Shown here piece after piece: positions 40,759 through 50,109 of a DNA stretch of 52,935 nt. Origin of the DNA: an uncultured bacterium (lineage in GTDB: Bacteria > Verrucomicrobiota > Kiritimatiellia > RFP12 > UBA1067); the NCBI GenBank assembly GCA_902776615.1, contig CACYQU010000008.1, positions 1 through 52,935 on the forward strand, read 5' to 3'. The translations under genes and the position numbers were made by a program. How positions within the stretch are numbered: position 1 is the stretch's first letter; each line of letters opens with the position of its first letter. A model generated the notes under the pieces. The model was given only the letters and a program-made list of their open reading frames with translations, made no database searches and had not been told where the DNA came from.

Positions 40759-42213
40759 ATGCGCGTCGCCATCTGCTATCCGCCGTTCAAGTCGGAGAAG
40801 GGCGTCGCGCTTCTCACGCAGAACCGCCAGTTTCAGTGGTTCTCGCGTCCTACATACATCTTCCCTGTCGTTCCTGCAACGGCGGCGACGATGTTGAAGA
40901 GGGAGGGCCACGAAGTACTCTTCCTCGATGGAATCGCGGGCGAGATTTCGAATGACGAGTTCGAGTCTCGCCTTGCGTCATTCAAGCCGGATCTTGTGGT
41001 TCTTGAAACCAAGACGCCGGTAGTCAAGCGTCATTGGAATTGGATAGATTCGCATTCTTCCAACGGCTTCAAGACTGCGCTCGTGGGAGATCATGTCACA
41101 GCTCTCCCCGAAGAGTCGATGAACGCATGTCGCGTCGACTACATACTGACTGGCGGCGACTGGGATTTCCTTTTGAAGAATCTCGTCGCATCAGATGGCG
41201 ACACGTCAAAGTTCGAGGCCGGAATATGGTATCGTGAAGGTGGCGCCGTGAAGAACACGGGCCGCTTCAAACTCGACCACGATCTAAACTCCGCGCCGTG
41301 GATAGATCGCGATCTCGTCAACTGGCGGCTCTACGCCGAGAAGAACGGAAACTTCCGGCGCACGCCCGGGACATACATAATGTCGGGGCGAGATTGCTGG
41401 CATGCCAAGTGCACCTTTTGCAGCTGGACGACCCTTTATCCCACATACAGAACGCGCGATCCTGTTGACGTTGTGGACGAAATCGAAATGCTTGTCGACA
41501 AGTATGGCGTGAAGGAGATAATGGACGACTCCGGTTCGCTGCCGGTCGGCAAATGGCTTGAGGTGTTTTGCGCGGAGATTACAAGGCGCGGGCTCAATAA
41601 AAAACTTTGCATCGATTGCAACATGCGCTTCGGCCGCCTTGGATTTGACGATTACAAAATGATGCGCGAGGCCGGTTTCAGGCTTGTGCTCTTCGGCGTC
41701 GAGTCGGCGAATCAGGCGACGCTCGACAGGTTTGTGAAGGCGCTTAAAGTGGAAGACGTCGAAAAAGGCTGCGAGTGGGCGCACAAGGCCGGGCTGGATG
41801 TTCATCTTACATTCATGTTCGGGCATGCGTGGGAAGGTCCGGAGGAAATAGCCAATACGGTACGCTTTGCGCGGCGCCTTCTTGCCAAAGGCTGGGCCTC
41901 CACGCTTCAGTGCACGCTTACGATTCCCTATCCGGGAACGCCATTGTTCCGCGAACTCAAGGCGGCGGACGGCCTCGCCACGCTTGACTGGGACGAATAC
42001 GATATGCGACGTGCCATCACCAAGACGCCGCTGGTCTCGGAGGCTGACATCAAGAAGGCCATACGTGATGTCTACAGCGGTTTTCTTCAGCCTATGGCGC
42101 TGTTGCGCCGCCTCACGTCGACCCGTACTCTTTTCGACTTTCCGTTCTACTATCGAGGCGTGCGTTCGCTTCTCGGACATCTGCTGGACTTTAAGGGGCA
42201 GTCGCGAACATGA
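40759..42213 (+). CDS. Cobalamin-binding-type radical SAM protein
   Basis: Two-part enzyme. An N-terminal B12-binding-like domain (about 1-135, VPATAATMLKREGHEVLFLDG) is followed by a radical SAM barrel. The iron-sulfur cysteines are C213, C218 and C221 in DCWHAKCTFCSW, so the spacing is C-X4-C-X2-C and not the usual C-X3-C-X2-C. Later motifs (FGVESANQATLDRF, LTIPYPGTPLF) are typical of the B12/radical SAM class that includes hopanoid and lipid methylases. It overlaps lpxI by four bases (ATGA), so a role in lipid or envelope modification is plausible but unproven. Confidence 0.85.
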   Translation: MRVAICYPPFKSEKGVALLTQNRQFQWFSRPTYIFPVVPATAATMLKREGHEVLFLDGIAGEISNDEFESRLASFKPDLVVLETKTPVVKRHWNWIDSHSSNGFKTALVGDHVTALPEESMNACRVDYILTGGDWDFLLKNLVASDGDTSKFEAGIWYREGGAVKNTGRFKLDHDLNSAPWIDRDLVNWRLYAEKNGNFRRTPGTYIMSGRDCWHAKCTFCSWTTLYPTYRTRDPVDVVDEIEMLVDKYGVKEIMDDSGSLPVGKWLEVFCAEITRRGLNKKLCIDCNMRFGRLGFDDYKMMREAGFRLVLFGVESANQATLDRFVKALKVEDVEKGCEWAHKAGLDVHLTFMFGHAWEGPEEIANTVRFARRLLAKGWASTLQCTLTIPYPGTPLFRELKAADGLATLDWDEYDMRRAITKTPLVSEADIKKAIRDVYSGFLQPMALLRRLTSTRTLFDFPFYYRGVRSLLGHLLDFKGQSRT

Positions 42214-43049
42214 TACGGAAACTTGTTGTGATAGCGGGTGCCGGCAGCTACCCGAGACTTATCGTCGAGGGTGCGAAGAAGGCTGGCGTAGGGCGCGTGG
42301 ACGTCGTAAGCATAGCGGGGTCTACCGATCGTGCGACACGTAAAGCTGCGGATGGCGTGATTCCTATTACGCTCGGAACAATTGCAGAGAGCATTCGCCG
42401 CGTTGGTACGATGGACTACGACGGCGGAATTCTCGCGGGGCAGGTCAATCCGCTTTCGCTGTTTCGCGGCCGGTTCGATCCGGAGGTCACAGCATGGCTC
42501 AAGGAGCTTCCGGTTAAGACGGCTCACACGGTATTCTCGAAGCTGATCGAGAAGTTCGCTGAAAGCGGAGTCGAAATATTGCCAGCGAGCCTTTATATGG
42601 AAGACCACATTCCTGGTGTCGGTGCTCTTACGAAGCGCGGTCTTACAGCCGAGGAAGCGAGCGATGTAGAGCATGGCGCACGTGTAGCGCATGATGTTGG
42701 CGTGCACGACGTTGGCCAGACTGTAATGGTCAAACGCGGCATGGTTCTGTCTGTTGAGGCGTTCGAAGGAACGAACAGGGCCATAAAACGCGGCGGACGG
42801 CTAGGCGGGAAGGGCGGCGTAGTGTTCAAGGCGGCGCGCGAGGGGCATGATATGCGTTTTGATATTCCTGTTATCGGGCTTAAAACGCTCAAGGTTATGA
42901 AACGTGCCGGTGCAACAGCAATTGGATTTCAAGCGGGGCGGGTTATCTTGCTCGATCGAGAGGCTGTTGTTGACTTCGCCAATAGGCACAACATTGCAAT
43001 TGTTGGTGTCGAGAGCGGACTGCCATCTGCGCCTGTGAGGATGAAATGA
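42210..43049 (+). CDS. lpxI: UDP-2,3-diacylglucosamine pyrophosphatase LpxI
   Basis: Cleaves UDP-2,3-diacylglucosamine to lipid X and UMP in lipid A synthesis; it is the alternative to LpxH. The DUF1009 fold is recognised by IAGAGSYPRLI at the start, GGILAGQVNP in the middle, and the C-terminal VEAFEGTNRAIKRGG and FDIPVIGLKTL. The 279 residues are of family length. It overlaps both neighbours by four bases. The next enzyme in the pathway, LpxB, follows directly, so lipid X passes from one gene product to the next. Confidence 0.93.
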   Translation: MIRKLVVIAGAGSYPRLIVEGAKKAGVGRVDVVSIAGSTDRATRKAADGVIPITLGTIAESIRRVGTMDYDGGILAGQVNPLSLFRGRFDPEVTAWLKELPVKTAHTVFSKLIEKFAESGVEILPASLYMEDHIPGVGALTKRGLTAEEASDVEHGARVAHDVGVHDVGQTVMVKRGMVLSVEAFEGTNRAIKRGGRLGGKGGVVFKAAREGHDMRFDIPVIGLKTLKVMKRAGATAIGFQAGRVILLDREAVVDFANRHNIAIVGVESGLPSAPVRMK

Positions 43050-44131
43050 GAATTCTTGTGCTTGCGGGCGAGGAAAGCGGGATGATCTATGCGCGCGGAT
43101 TGCGCGCAAGGTTGCAGGGGCATGAAGTGCGTGGTTATCAAGACTATGGTTTCGAAACTTCCGATCTTGCCGTTTTTGGTTTTGGCGCAGTGTTGAGGCG
43201 TCTGCCGTTTTTTCTGCGTGTCAAGCGCACTATGGAGCGTGTAATCGACGAGTGGCGACCAGATGTGGTTTGCACGATCGATTATCCCGGGATGAACCTC
43301 AAACTCGCCGCATACGCCAAAGCAAAAGGCGTAAGGGCTGTGCACGTCGTCTGCCCACAGGTCTGGGCGTGGCATCAGAATCGCATTCCGAAGATAGAGG
43401 CCTCGCTGGACGCTTTGTGCTGCTTTTTCCCTTTCGAGCCATCGCTGTTCAAATCGGGCTTCGCCACATTTGTAGGGCACCCGCTTGCAAAAGAGTTCGA
43501 TGCCGAAGAGATTTGCGATGTTGACGACAGAGCCGCGTCTCGTTTGGTCGCGCTTTTACCCGGAAGCAGAGCCGGCGAGATAGAGCGCATACTTCCCGTG
43601 TTGCTAGATGCTGCAAAACTTGTCAAGGGTGCTAGATTTTCTGTCCCCGCGGCAAACGAGCGCGTGTATTCCCTTATATCTAAAATCGTTTTGGCGCGAG
43701 GTATGGCTGATTGCGTAGAGGTTAAACTCGGCGGTGCGCGGAAGCTTTTGCGGTCTGCGCATTGTGCCGCTGTGGCAAGTGGAACGGCAACTCTTGAGGC
43801 GGCGCTTGCGAGATGTCCTACTGTGCTTGTCTATCGCGTTAGCCCGGTTCTTGCCGCATTTGCACGACGAGTTATAAAGGGCACAAAATACATAGGACTT
43901 GCGAACATTGTTTGGCAAAGATGTGGTGGAACGGGTGATGAGCCTGTAATGCCGGAACTTTTGCAGGAACAATTTACAGCTAGTTCAGTGGCCGAAATTC
44001 TTAACTTATGGCTGTCAAATCCAGCCGTGCGAAAGGCGGTCTCAATGCGCCTAGATGAGACTGTACGCCATTTGGATTCAGTGCATGATCCGCTCTCCTC
44101 GATTGTTGATGTACTGCTGAATCGTAAATAG
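43046..44131 (+). CDS. lpxB: Lipid-A-disaccharide synthase LpxB
   Basis: Glycosyltransferase (GT19) that joins lipid X to UDP-2,3-diacylglucosamine. It opens LVLAGEESGMIYA, then has TIDYPGMNLKLA, the family motif CPQVWAWHQNRIPKI near 112, FVGHPLAKEF and the sugar-nucleotide site with ALLPGSRAGEIERI. ASGTATLEAAL lies at about 250. The 361 residues are close to the usual 380. Base composition drops slightly toward A+T in the second half compared with neighbours. Overlaps lpxI by four bases and ends the radical SAM-lpxI-lpxB group. Confidence 0.92.
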   Translation: MRILVLAGEESGMIYARGLRARLQGHEVRGYQDYGFETSDLAVFGFGAVLRRLPFFLRVKRTMERVIDEWRPDVVCTIDYPGMNLKLAAYAKAKGVRAVHVVCPQVWAWHQNRIPKIEASLDALCCFFPFEPSLFKSGFATFVGHPLAKEFDAEEICDVDDRAASRLVALLPGSRAGEIERILPVLLDAAKLVKGARFSVPAANERVYSLISKIVLARGMADCVEVKLGGARKLLRSAHCAAVASGTATLEAALARCPTVLVYRVSPVLAAFARRVIKGTKYIGLANIVWQRCGGTGDEPVMPELLQEQFTASSVAEILNLWLSNPAVRKAVSMRLDETVRHLDSVHDPLSSIVDVLLNRK

Positions 44132-44205
44132 CCCGCCGTAAAAGTGGTTATTTTGCCACTATAATCCTTCTTTTTGCGTAGGAATAACTTTCTTAAAATT
44201 TCCTA

Positions 44206-44234
44206 TTGCGTCTTGGTGGGGGAAAGTGTATAAT
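44206..44234 (+). promoter_or_regulatory. mraZ promoter with possible MraZ operator
   Basis: TTGCGT (44206-44211), 17-bp spacer, TATAAT (44229-44234), then 11 nt to the ATG. GTGGGGG at 44216-44222 lies in the spacer and resembles the G-rich boxes that MraZ binds in other bacteria. I see one clear copy, not the usual three. Confidence 0.55.
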
Positions 44235-44245
44235 AGTGTCAGAAA

Positions 44246-44731
44246 ATGTCAAAGGAAAGCAGACAGAGTGTCGCAGAGTCGACTTCGGTAGTAACGAGCG
44301 GTTTCGTAGGCCGCTACGACTATGCTCTTGACCCCAAAAAGCGCCTTACGATACCTAGTCTTTGGCGCTCTATAATGGGGAATCCAGAGTTCGTCTATGT
44401 GATGCCTGATCCTAAGGATAGGTGTGTGAACATCATACCGCCTGTGGAAATGGAATCGCGCCTTGAGGAGATTCGGAAGAAAGCGCTCTTTGATCCGGCG
44501 CTTCGTCCGGTCCTTCAGAAAATTGGTGCGAGTTCAGAGATGCCGTCCGTTGATGTTCAAGGCCGCATCCGCATAAGCGACAAGCTCCTTCAGTTCGCGA
44601 ACTTGAAGACGACTGTCGCTATGCAGGGTGCAGTTCGCATGATTCAACTTTGGGATCCAGATGTTCTCCCGCCTGTCGAATCGGTTGATCAGGCCGGCTT
44701 GGGTGAAGCTTTGGCAATGGCCGGATTTTAA
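44246..44731 (+). CDS. mraZ: Transcriptional regulator MraZ
   Basis: DNA-binding ring-forming repressor of the division and cell-wall cluster. Two SpoVT/AbrB-like domains are visible: GFVGRYDYALDPKKRLTIPSLWR (split at about 20-42) and SVDVQGRIRISDKLLQFANL near 105-125. The 161 residues include a 17-residue N-terminal addition. The ATG is only 11 nt after the -10 hexamer, so the leader is very short. A shorter start inside the frame is possible but none fits a ribosome site better. It lies 15 nt upstream of rsmH. Confidence 0.92.
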   Translation: MSKESRQSVAESTSVVTSGFVGRYDYALDPKKRLTIPSLWRSIMGNPEFVYVMPDPKDRCVNIIPPVEMESRLEEIRKKALFDPALRPVLQKIGASSEMPSVDVQGRIRISDKLLQFANLKTTVAMQGAVRMIQLWDPDVLPPVESVDQAGLGEALAMAGF

Positions 44732-44746
44732 CCAGGGGAACATCGA

Positions 44747-45661
44747 ATGCACATACCAGTCCTTTTAAACGAGACGATAGACGCTTTGGCGGTGAAGCCG
44801 GGCGGAAGGTATGTGGATGGAACTCTTGGGCGGGCTGGCCATTCGAAGAAAATTGTCGCTATGGGCGGCAAGGTGCTTGGCATCGACCGGGACGATCAGG
44901 CTGTCGCAGAGGTTGAAGCCATGAAGATAAGTGGTCTTAAGATTGCACGAGGCAACCATGGAGAGATTGCAGAAATCGCAAAGGCAAACGGGTGGTGCGA
45001 GGTCGACGGAGTCTTGTTGGATCTGGGCGTGTCGAGTCCTCAGTTGGATGAAGCTGGACGCGGGTTCAGTTTTCAGCGCGAGGGACCCCTTGATATGCGC
45101 ATGGATCGAACGAAGCGTCTGACTGCCGACAGTGTTGTAAATGAATACGATCAGACCCGGCTCGAGGATGTCGTGCGCCGCCTGGGCGAGGAGCCTGCCG
45201 CCAGGCGCATTGCCAAAGGCATAGTCGAAAGAAGGGCTCTGCGCCGTTTTGCGACGACTACAGACCTTGCATCGTTCATTGAGAATCTTGTCGGCCGGCG
45301 CGGTGCGCATCATCCGGCGACACGCGTGTTTCAGGCTCTTCGTATGGAGGTCAATGACGAGATGGGCGAGCTCACCCGTGCATTGCGCGGCGGGCTTGAG
45401 ATTCTTCGTCCTGGCGGGCGGTTTGCCGTAATTACGTTCGAGTCGCTTACCGATCGCGCGGTCAAGGGCTTTTTCGCGGCGCACGCCGGGCGCGAGGTGT
45501 CGCTTCAGGCCGGTGGCTCTGAATGGCGTGGCGAGCATCCTCGCGTGAGACTGGTCGTGCGCAAGGCGGTCAAGGCCGGCGAAGATGAGATTGCTTTTAA
45601 TGCAAGGTCGCGGAGCGCAAAGCTTCGTGCAATCGAAAAGTTGGAAAACGAAAGGGAGTAG
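44747..45661 (+). CDS. rsmH: 16S rRNA m4C1402 methyltransferase RsmH
   Basis: Methylates N4 of C1402 in 16S rRNA. Family landmarks are HIPVLLNETIDAL at the start, SAM loop DGTLGRAGHS near 24, LLDLGVSSPQLDEAGRGFSF near 90-110, PLDMRMD and the end motif NARSRSAKLRAIE. The 304 residues are usual. GGGGAA lies upstream of the ATG. It sits in the conserved mraZ-rsmH-ftsL-ftsI order. The overlap-free 4-nt gap to the next gene suggests one transcript. Confidence 0.96.
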   Translation: MHIPVLLNETIDALAVKPGGRYVDGTLGRAGHSKKIVAMGGKVLGIDRDDQAVAEVEAMKISGLKIARGNHGEIAEIAKANGWCEVDGVLLDLGVSSPQLDEAGRGFSFQREGPLDMRMDRTKRLTADSVVNEYDQTRLEDVVRRLGEEPAARRIAKGIVERRALRRFATTTDLASFIENLVGRRGAHHPATRVFQALRMEVNDEMGELTRALRGGLEILRPGGRFAVITFESLTDRAVKGFFAAHAGREVSLQAGGSEWRGEHPRVRLVVRKAVKAGEDEIAFNARSRSAKLRAIEKLENERE

Positions 45662-45665
45662 AGAT

Positions 45666-46079
45666 ATGAAGAAGAACCGTAAGCGTTCAAAGAAAATGTC
45701 TGTAATGGCAACCCGTTCGATGCATGTCGGCGGAGTGCTGGTTGTGTTTTTCGTAATGGTGCTGGTGAATCTGCTCGCATCGTCGAGCTGCAACCAGCTC
45801 ATGAAGTCGATTGGCGAGAAGGAGCGCATCCTAGCCAAGTTGGAGAATGACCGGGCGAGGGAAAGCGCGCGCTGGGATGCGATGAAGACATCCGAGAATC
45901 TCGATCGCGCATTGTTGAAGTTTGGCCTTTCCATGAAATATCCGAGGGCCGATCAGATCGTCCGCATGGACGCGCGAGGCCAGCCCAAGCCCGGGCAGCT
46001 TTCTGTCGCGCGTGCGGCACGTCGCTCCTCGGGTGTGTCAAGAACGGCGCAGGTGAAGACGACGCGAAAGGTTAGATAG
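45666..46079 (+). CDS. ftsL: FtsL-like division protein
   Basis: Small bitopic protein in the FtsL position between rsmH and ftsI. A basic cytoplasmic start (MKKNRKRSKKMS) leads to one membrane helix (about 19-40, VGGVLVVFFVMVLVNLLAS). A short coiled coil (about 45-75) follows, with a long basic tail to 137. FtsL sequences are poorly conserved, so the call rests on size, topology and place. The frame extends 27 codons upstream inside rsmH, but the ATG at 45666 is 4 nt after the rsmH stop. GGGAG sits at that stop. Confidence 0.78.
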   Translation: MKKNRKRSKKMSVMATRSMHVGGVLVVFFVMVLVNLLASSSCNQLMKSIGEKERILAKLENDRARESARWDAMKTSENLDRALLKFGLSMKYPRADQIVRMDARGQPKPGQLSVARAARRSSGVSRTAQVKTTRKVR

Positions 46080-46082
46080 TCC

Positions 46083-47882
46083 GTGGCTAGGCGCGGCGAG
46101 AACGCCAGATTCTGGCTGCCTGTCGCGGCATTGTTGCTGCTGGCGGGATATTCCACGCAGAAAGTCGTGCGCGCCCATGTCGATCCCTCGGTAGATTCGA
46201 TAGATTATACATTCAGGCGTGAACTTCCCGGTCGCCGCGGCTCGATATTTGATGCAACCGGCACGCCGCTCGTAAAGTCCGTTCCCGTTTGGGACTACCA
46301 TCTCGACCCTGTCGCTCTGACCAATCGCGTGGTGCGTCGCAGAGGCGAGCCCCCGCGCCCTCGCGCGGCAATTGTGAAAACGATAGCGACGGCGCTGGGG
46401 CTGGACTTCAAAAAGCTGCTTGCGATGAGCGAGGACGTGAAGCGCCGCTATCAGCCGCTTGCAGTGTCGTCCGATCCAGAGGCTCATCGCATTCTCGCCG
46501 ACTCGACTCTTGTCGCCGGCGTGTCGATAGAGGATAGGCAGATCCGTCAGTATCTCCATCGCCGCAGGCTGTCGCATGTTCTCGGGTCTGTAAATGCGGA
46601 GCATGTAGGGTCCGCCGGAATCGAACTCAGATACAATCGCTACTTGACTGGCATACCTGGCGAAATCCGCGGCATGAAGGATGCGCGCGGGCGCGAACTC
46701 TACGATAAGCGCATCGTCTCGGTTGATCCCGTGCCGGGCGCCGACATATACCTCACGATAGACCATACCCTGCAGTACGAGGCCGAAACCGCATTGTCCG
46801 CAGGCATGTCAATGTTCGAACCCGGCTCGGGGTGGTGCCTTGTGATGGATGCAAAGAGCGCGGCGATTCTTGCGATGGCGTCGCTCCCAGATTTCGACCC
46901 GCTTCGTTTCGGCTCCACGCCAGACTCCGCAAAGCTCAACAGGGTTGCGAATTTTACCTACGAGCCGGGATCTGTCATGAAAGTCATAACTGCCGCAGCG
47001 GCGTTCGACTCTGGCTTTGCCGGACCGGACAAGATGTATTCGACCGCGCGAAACGACGAACGCTACTACAAGCTGCCCGGCGACGGTTCGCACGTGTGGG
47101 AGCCTACGATGTCCGTGGCGGACGCGATTGTGCATTCGTCCAATATCGTGATCGGCAAGCTAGGCTACGATCTTGGCCCTCAGCGGCTGTGGAGCTACAT
47201 GCGTGCATTTGGGTTCGGTTCCAAGACGGGAGTCGAACTTCCCGGCGAGGAGGTGGGTATACTGCCGCACTGGAAGCGTTGGGATAAGGCTACATGGTCG
47301 CGCGCGCCTATCGGGCAGGGCGTTGCCGTGACGGCCATTCAGCTGGCGTCCGCATATCAGGCGATTGCAAACGATGGCGTACGCATAAAGCCGCATATAA
47401 TAAAGAAGATTGTGGACGCCAATGGCGTGGAGCTCTACAGACATTCCGACGAAGTAGTCGGCCGCCCAATATCCGCCATGGCTGCGCGCACCCTCAGAAA
47501 TGCCATGCTCGGCGTTGCGACCAAAAACGGCACTGCACGCCGCGCGGCGATACCTGGCTACTCCGTGGCCGGCAAGACCGGAACTGCGCAAAAGGTAATC
47601 GGCCGCAGATATGCACCCGGACTGTACCGCGCCACGTTCTGCGGAATGGTTCCGGCGTCAGATCCGAAACTTGTCGTGCTTGTTACGCTTGACTTCGACG
47701 CCATACGAAAGTTCCATCAGGGCGGCAACTCTGCAGCCCCGGTGTTCAGGCGTCTTGCCACGGCTGCGCTCAGGTATCTCATGATTCCGCCGGACAAACC
47801 CGACGAGATCCCTGAGCTTGACGACGAAGACGAGTTCGACCAGATAATGGAAGATCGCGCCAGAAGCATGTCGGACGCCTAA
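46083..47882 (+). CDS. ftsI: Division transpeptidase FtsI/PBP3-type
   Basis: Class B penicillin-binding protein that crosslinks septal peptidoglycan. One N-terminal membrane helix (about 11-28) and a dimerisation domain (RRELPGRRGSIFDATG near 45) precede the transpeptidase. The three active-site motifs are S297 in PGSVMK, S352-S353-N354 in VHSSNIV and K498 in AGKTGTAQ. A very acidic tail (ELDDEDEFDQ) ends the 599 residues; there is no PASTA domain. The start is a GTG 3 nt after the ftsL-like stop. The usual murE and murF do not follow; recD2 does. Confidence 0.92.
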   Translation: MARRGENARFWLPVAALLLLAGYSTQKVVRAHVDPSVDSIDYTFRRELPGRRGSIFDATGTPLVKSVPVWDYHLDPVALTNRVVRRRGEPPRPRAAIVKTIATALGLDFKKLLAMSEDVKRRYQPLAVSSDPEAHRILADSTLVAGVSIEDRQIRQYLHRRRLSHVLGSVNAEHVGSAGIELRYNRYLTGIPGEIRGMKDARGRELYDKRIVSVDPVPGADIYLTIDHTLQYEAETALSAGMSMFEPGSGWCLVMDAKSAAILAMASLPDFDPLRFGSTPDSAKLNRVANFTYEPGSVMKVITAAAAFDSGFAGPDKMYSTARNDERYYKLPGDGSHVWEPTMSVADAIVHSSNIVIGKLGYDLGPQRLWSYMRAFGFGSKTGVELPGEEVGILPHWKRWDKATWSRAPIGQGVAVTAIQLASAYQAIANDGVRIKPHIIKKIVDANGVELYRHSDEVVGRPISAMAARTLRNAMLGVATKNGTARRAAIPGYSVAGKTGTAQKVIGRRYAPGLYRATFCGMVPASDPKLVVLVTLDFDAIRKFHQGGNSAAPVFRRLATAALRYLMIPPDKPDEIPELDDEDEFDQIMEDRARSMSDA

Positions 47883-47898
47883 GGGAGTGGAGGAATCT

Positions 47899-50094
47899 AT
47901 GGCCGAAGGCGATGATGCCAAGAATGAAAAAGAAACGGTCGAAGGCACGATCCGAAGCGTTGTATACCACAACGACGAAAACGGATATACGGTGCTGCAT
48001 GTAGAAATTCCTTCCGGATATGCACTGCGCAAGCTGAATGAGATAACTGTCGTCGGCAAGACGCGGGCCGTGTGGGAAGGGGAGGACGTAAAGGCCGAGG
48101 GCGCATGGGTCACCGACAAGGTGCACGGGCGCCAGTTCAAGGCCGATTCGATAACGTGCGTCGCGCCAAAGTCGCTCGCCGGGATAGAGCGCTATCTCGC
48201 GTCGGGTCTGATAAAAGGGGTCGGCAAGGTGCTCGCGAAGAGGATTGTCGACACATTCGGAGACGATACGCTCAACGTGCTGAACCATCAGTCGGCGCGG
48301 CTTGTCGAGGTTCCGAAACTCGGTGCGGCCAAGATCGCGCAGATACGCGAGAGCTGGCGGGCTAATGCGACAATGCGCGAAAACATGATCTTCGGCCAGA
48401 CCTACGGAATAAGCGTGGCGAAGATGACAAAGATAGTCCGGCGGTACGGACCAGATGCCATAGCCATCGTAAAGGCAGACCCGTACAAACTTTGCCGCGA
48501 CATCTGGGGAATAGGCTTCGCCACGGCCGACAGAATCGCACTGTCGGTCGGAATCCCCCGCGATTCGCCACTTAGGGCGAGGGCGTCCATATCATATGTT
48601 CTGGAGAAGGAGGCGGAGGACGGCGGCCACTGCTGGACGTACGAGAACGATCTGCTGCTGAGAGGCAACGAGCTTACGGGGATTCCCGTCGAGACGCTCG
48701 GCACGGCGCTCGAGCAGGAACTTGAGGACGCACGTGTTGTCGCAGAGCGCGATGGCGAAGGCCCCAGGCGAGTGTACCTCAAAAAACTGTACTACGACGA
48801 AAAAGATGTCGCCTACAGGGTGAGGCGCATACTCTCTACTCCGCGAACGTTTCGCGAGATCGACGCAAGGCGTGCCGTAGCATGGTGGGAGCGTCGCGCC
48901 GGCTTCAGGCTTGAATCGCGCCAGTCCCAGGCGCTTGAGCGTTCGCTTGAAAGCAAGTTCTCCATAATTACCGGCGGCCCAGGCGTGGGCAAAACCACAA
49001 TCATACGCGCGCTTGTCGATATTTACGGCGAACGGAAGCTGAAAGTCGTCCTCGCCGCTCCCACGGGGCGCGCGGCAAAGCGCATGTCAGAAAGCGTCGG
49101 TGCGCCTGCGCAGACTATACACAGGCTTATCAAGTGGAATCCTGTAACCAACGAGTTTACGTACAACGGCGAGAATAAATACGACGCGGACGTGTTCATC
49201 TTCGACGAGACGTCGATGATCGACATATCTCTCGCGGCGGATCTTCTCGCCGCCATACCGGAATCGTCGGTTGTCGTGTGGGTCGGCGACACCGACCAGT
49301 TGCCGAGCGTCGGGGCAGGCAGCGTGCTTGGCGACATGATAAAATCCGGCGTCGTGCCGGCTTCGAAGCTCGAGTTCATATTTCGCCAGGATGCCGCCGG
49401 CCTCATTGTGACAAACGCCCATCATGTCAACGCGGGCGAGTCTCTCGAAATACGCCAGGGCGACACCGACTTCTACTTCATGCGCATAGACGATCCGCAA
49501 GCCTGCATCGCTCGCGCCATAGAGTTCATGACAAAGCGCATCCCGCGCAAGTTCGGTCTGGATCCGCTGGAAGACGTGCAAGTGCTTTCTCCCATGCGCC
49601 GCAACTCCCTCGGAACCGAGAACCTCAATTTCGAGATACAGCGAGCCCTCAATCCCGGCGGCGAGGGCCTCGTGCGCGGAGGAACCGTCTTCCGCGCCGG
49701 CGACAGGGTCATGCAGCTGCGCAACAACTACGACAAGGATGTCTACAACGGGGACGTCGGTTTTGTGAAGAGCGTCGATACGATGTCGAGGACGATGGTC
49801 GTTACGTTCGACGGCCGTCCGGTGCGATACGATTCGGGCGACCTCGACGAACTCGTGCTTGCATACGCCACAACCATACACAAGTCGCAGGGCAGCGAAT
49901 ATCCGGCAGTGATCGTGATAGTCCACTCTCAGCACTACGTAATGCTCCAGCGGAATCTGCTCTACACCGCGATAACGCGCGGACGCAAGCTAGTGCTGCT
50001 CATGGGCGTGCCGTACGCGGTCGACCAGGCGATCAAAACCAACACCGTACGCGAGCGGCGCACTGGTCTCGCGGAGCGGTTGAACGGCGGCTGA
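47899..50094 (+). CDS. recD2: ATP-dependent helicase RecD2
   Basis: 5'-3' superfamily 1B DNA helicase of the RecBC-independent RecD2 class. An N-terminal OB-like part (about 1-85, VEGTIRSVVYHNDENGYTVL) and helix-hairpin-helix repeats (GVGKVLAKRIVDTFG, IWGIGFATADRIA) precede the helicase core. Walker A GGPGVGKTT is near 358, followed by FDETSMID, the GDTDQLPSVG motif and the C-terminal YATTIHKSQGSEYP. At 731 residues it is full length. I chose the ATG at 47899, where GGAGG is 5 nt upstream; a GTG at 47887 would add four residues. Confidence 0.94.
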   Translation: MAEGDDAKNEKETVEGTIRSVVYHNDENGYTVLHVEIPSGYALRKLNEITVVGKTRAVWEGEDVKAEGAWVTDKVHGRQFKADSITCVAPKSLAGIERYLASGLIKGVGKVLAKRIVDTFGDDTLNVLNHQSARLVEVPKLGAAKIAQIRESWRANATMRENMIFGQTYGISVAKMTKIVRRYGPDAIAIVKADPYKLCRDIWGIGFATADRIALSVGIPRDSPLRARASISYVLEKEAEDGGHCWTYENDLLLRGNELTGIPVETLGTALEQELEDARVVAERDGEGPRRVYLKKLYYDEKDVAYRVRRILSTPRTFREIDARRAVAWWERRAGFRLESRQSQALERSLESKFSIITGGPGVGKTTIIRALVDIYGERKLKVVLAAPTGRAAKRMSESVGAPAQTIHRLIKWNPVTNEFTYNGENKYDADVFIFDETSMIDISLAADLLAAIPESSVVVWVGDTDQLPSVGAGSVLGDMIKSGVVPASKLEFIFRQDAAGLIVTNAHHVNAGESLEIRQGDTDFYFMRIDDPQACIARAIEFMTKRIPRKFGLDPLEDVQVLSPMRRNSLGTENLNFEIQRALNPGGEGLVRGGTVFRAGDRVMQLRNNYDKDVYNGDVGFVKSVDTMSRTMVVTFDGRPVRYDSGDLDELVLAYATTIHKSQGSEYPAVIVIVHSQHYVMLQRNLLYTAITRGRKLVLLMGVPYAVDQAIKTNTVRERRTGLAERLNGG

Positions 50095-50109
50095 CGCGGT
50101 CGAGCTCCG

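Noticed and set aside
44143..44175. Terminator after lpxB (AGTGG...CCACT then T-rich)
   Set aside because: The stem is only 5 bp, the loop is 8 nt, and the T-rich part starts several bases later. A TATAAT overlapping it (44160-44165) is equally weak as a promoter.
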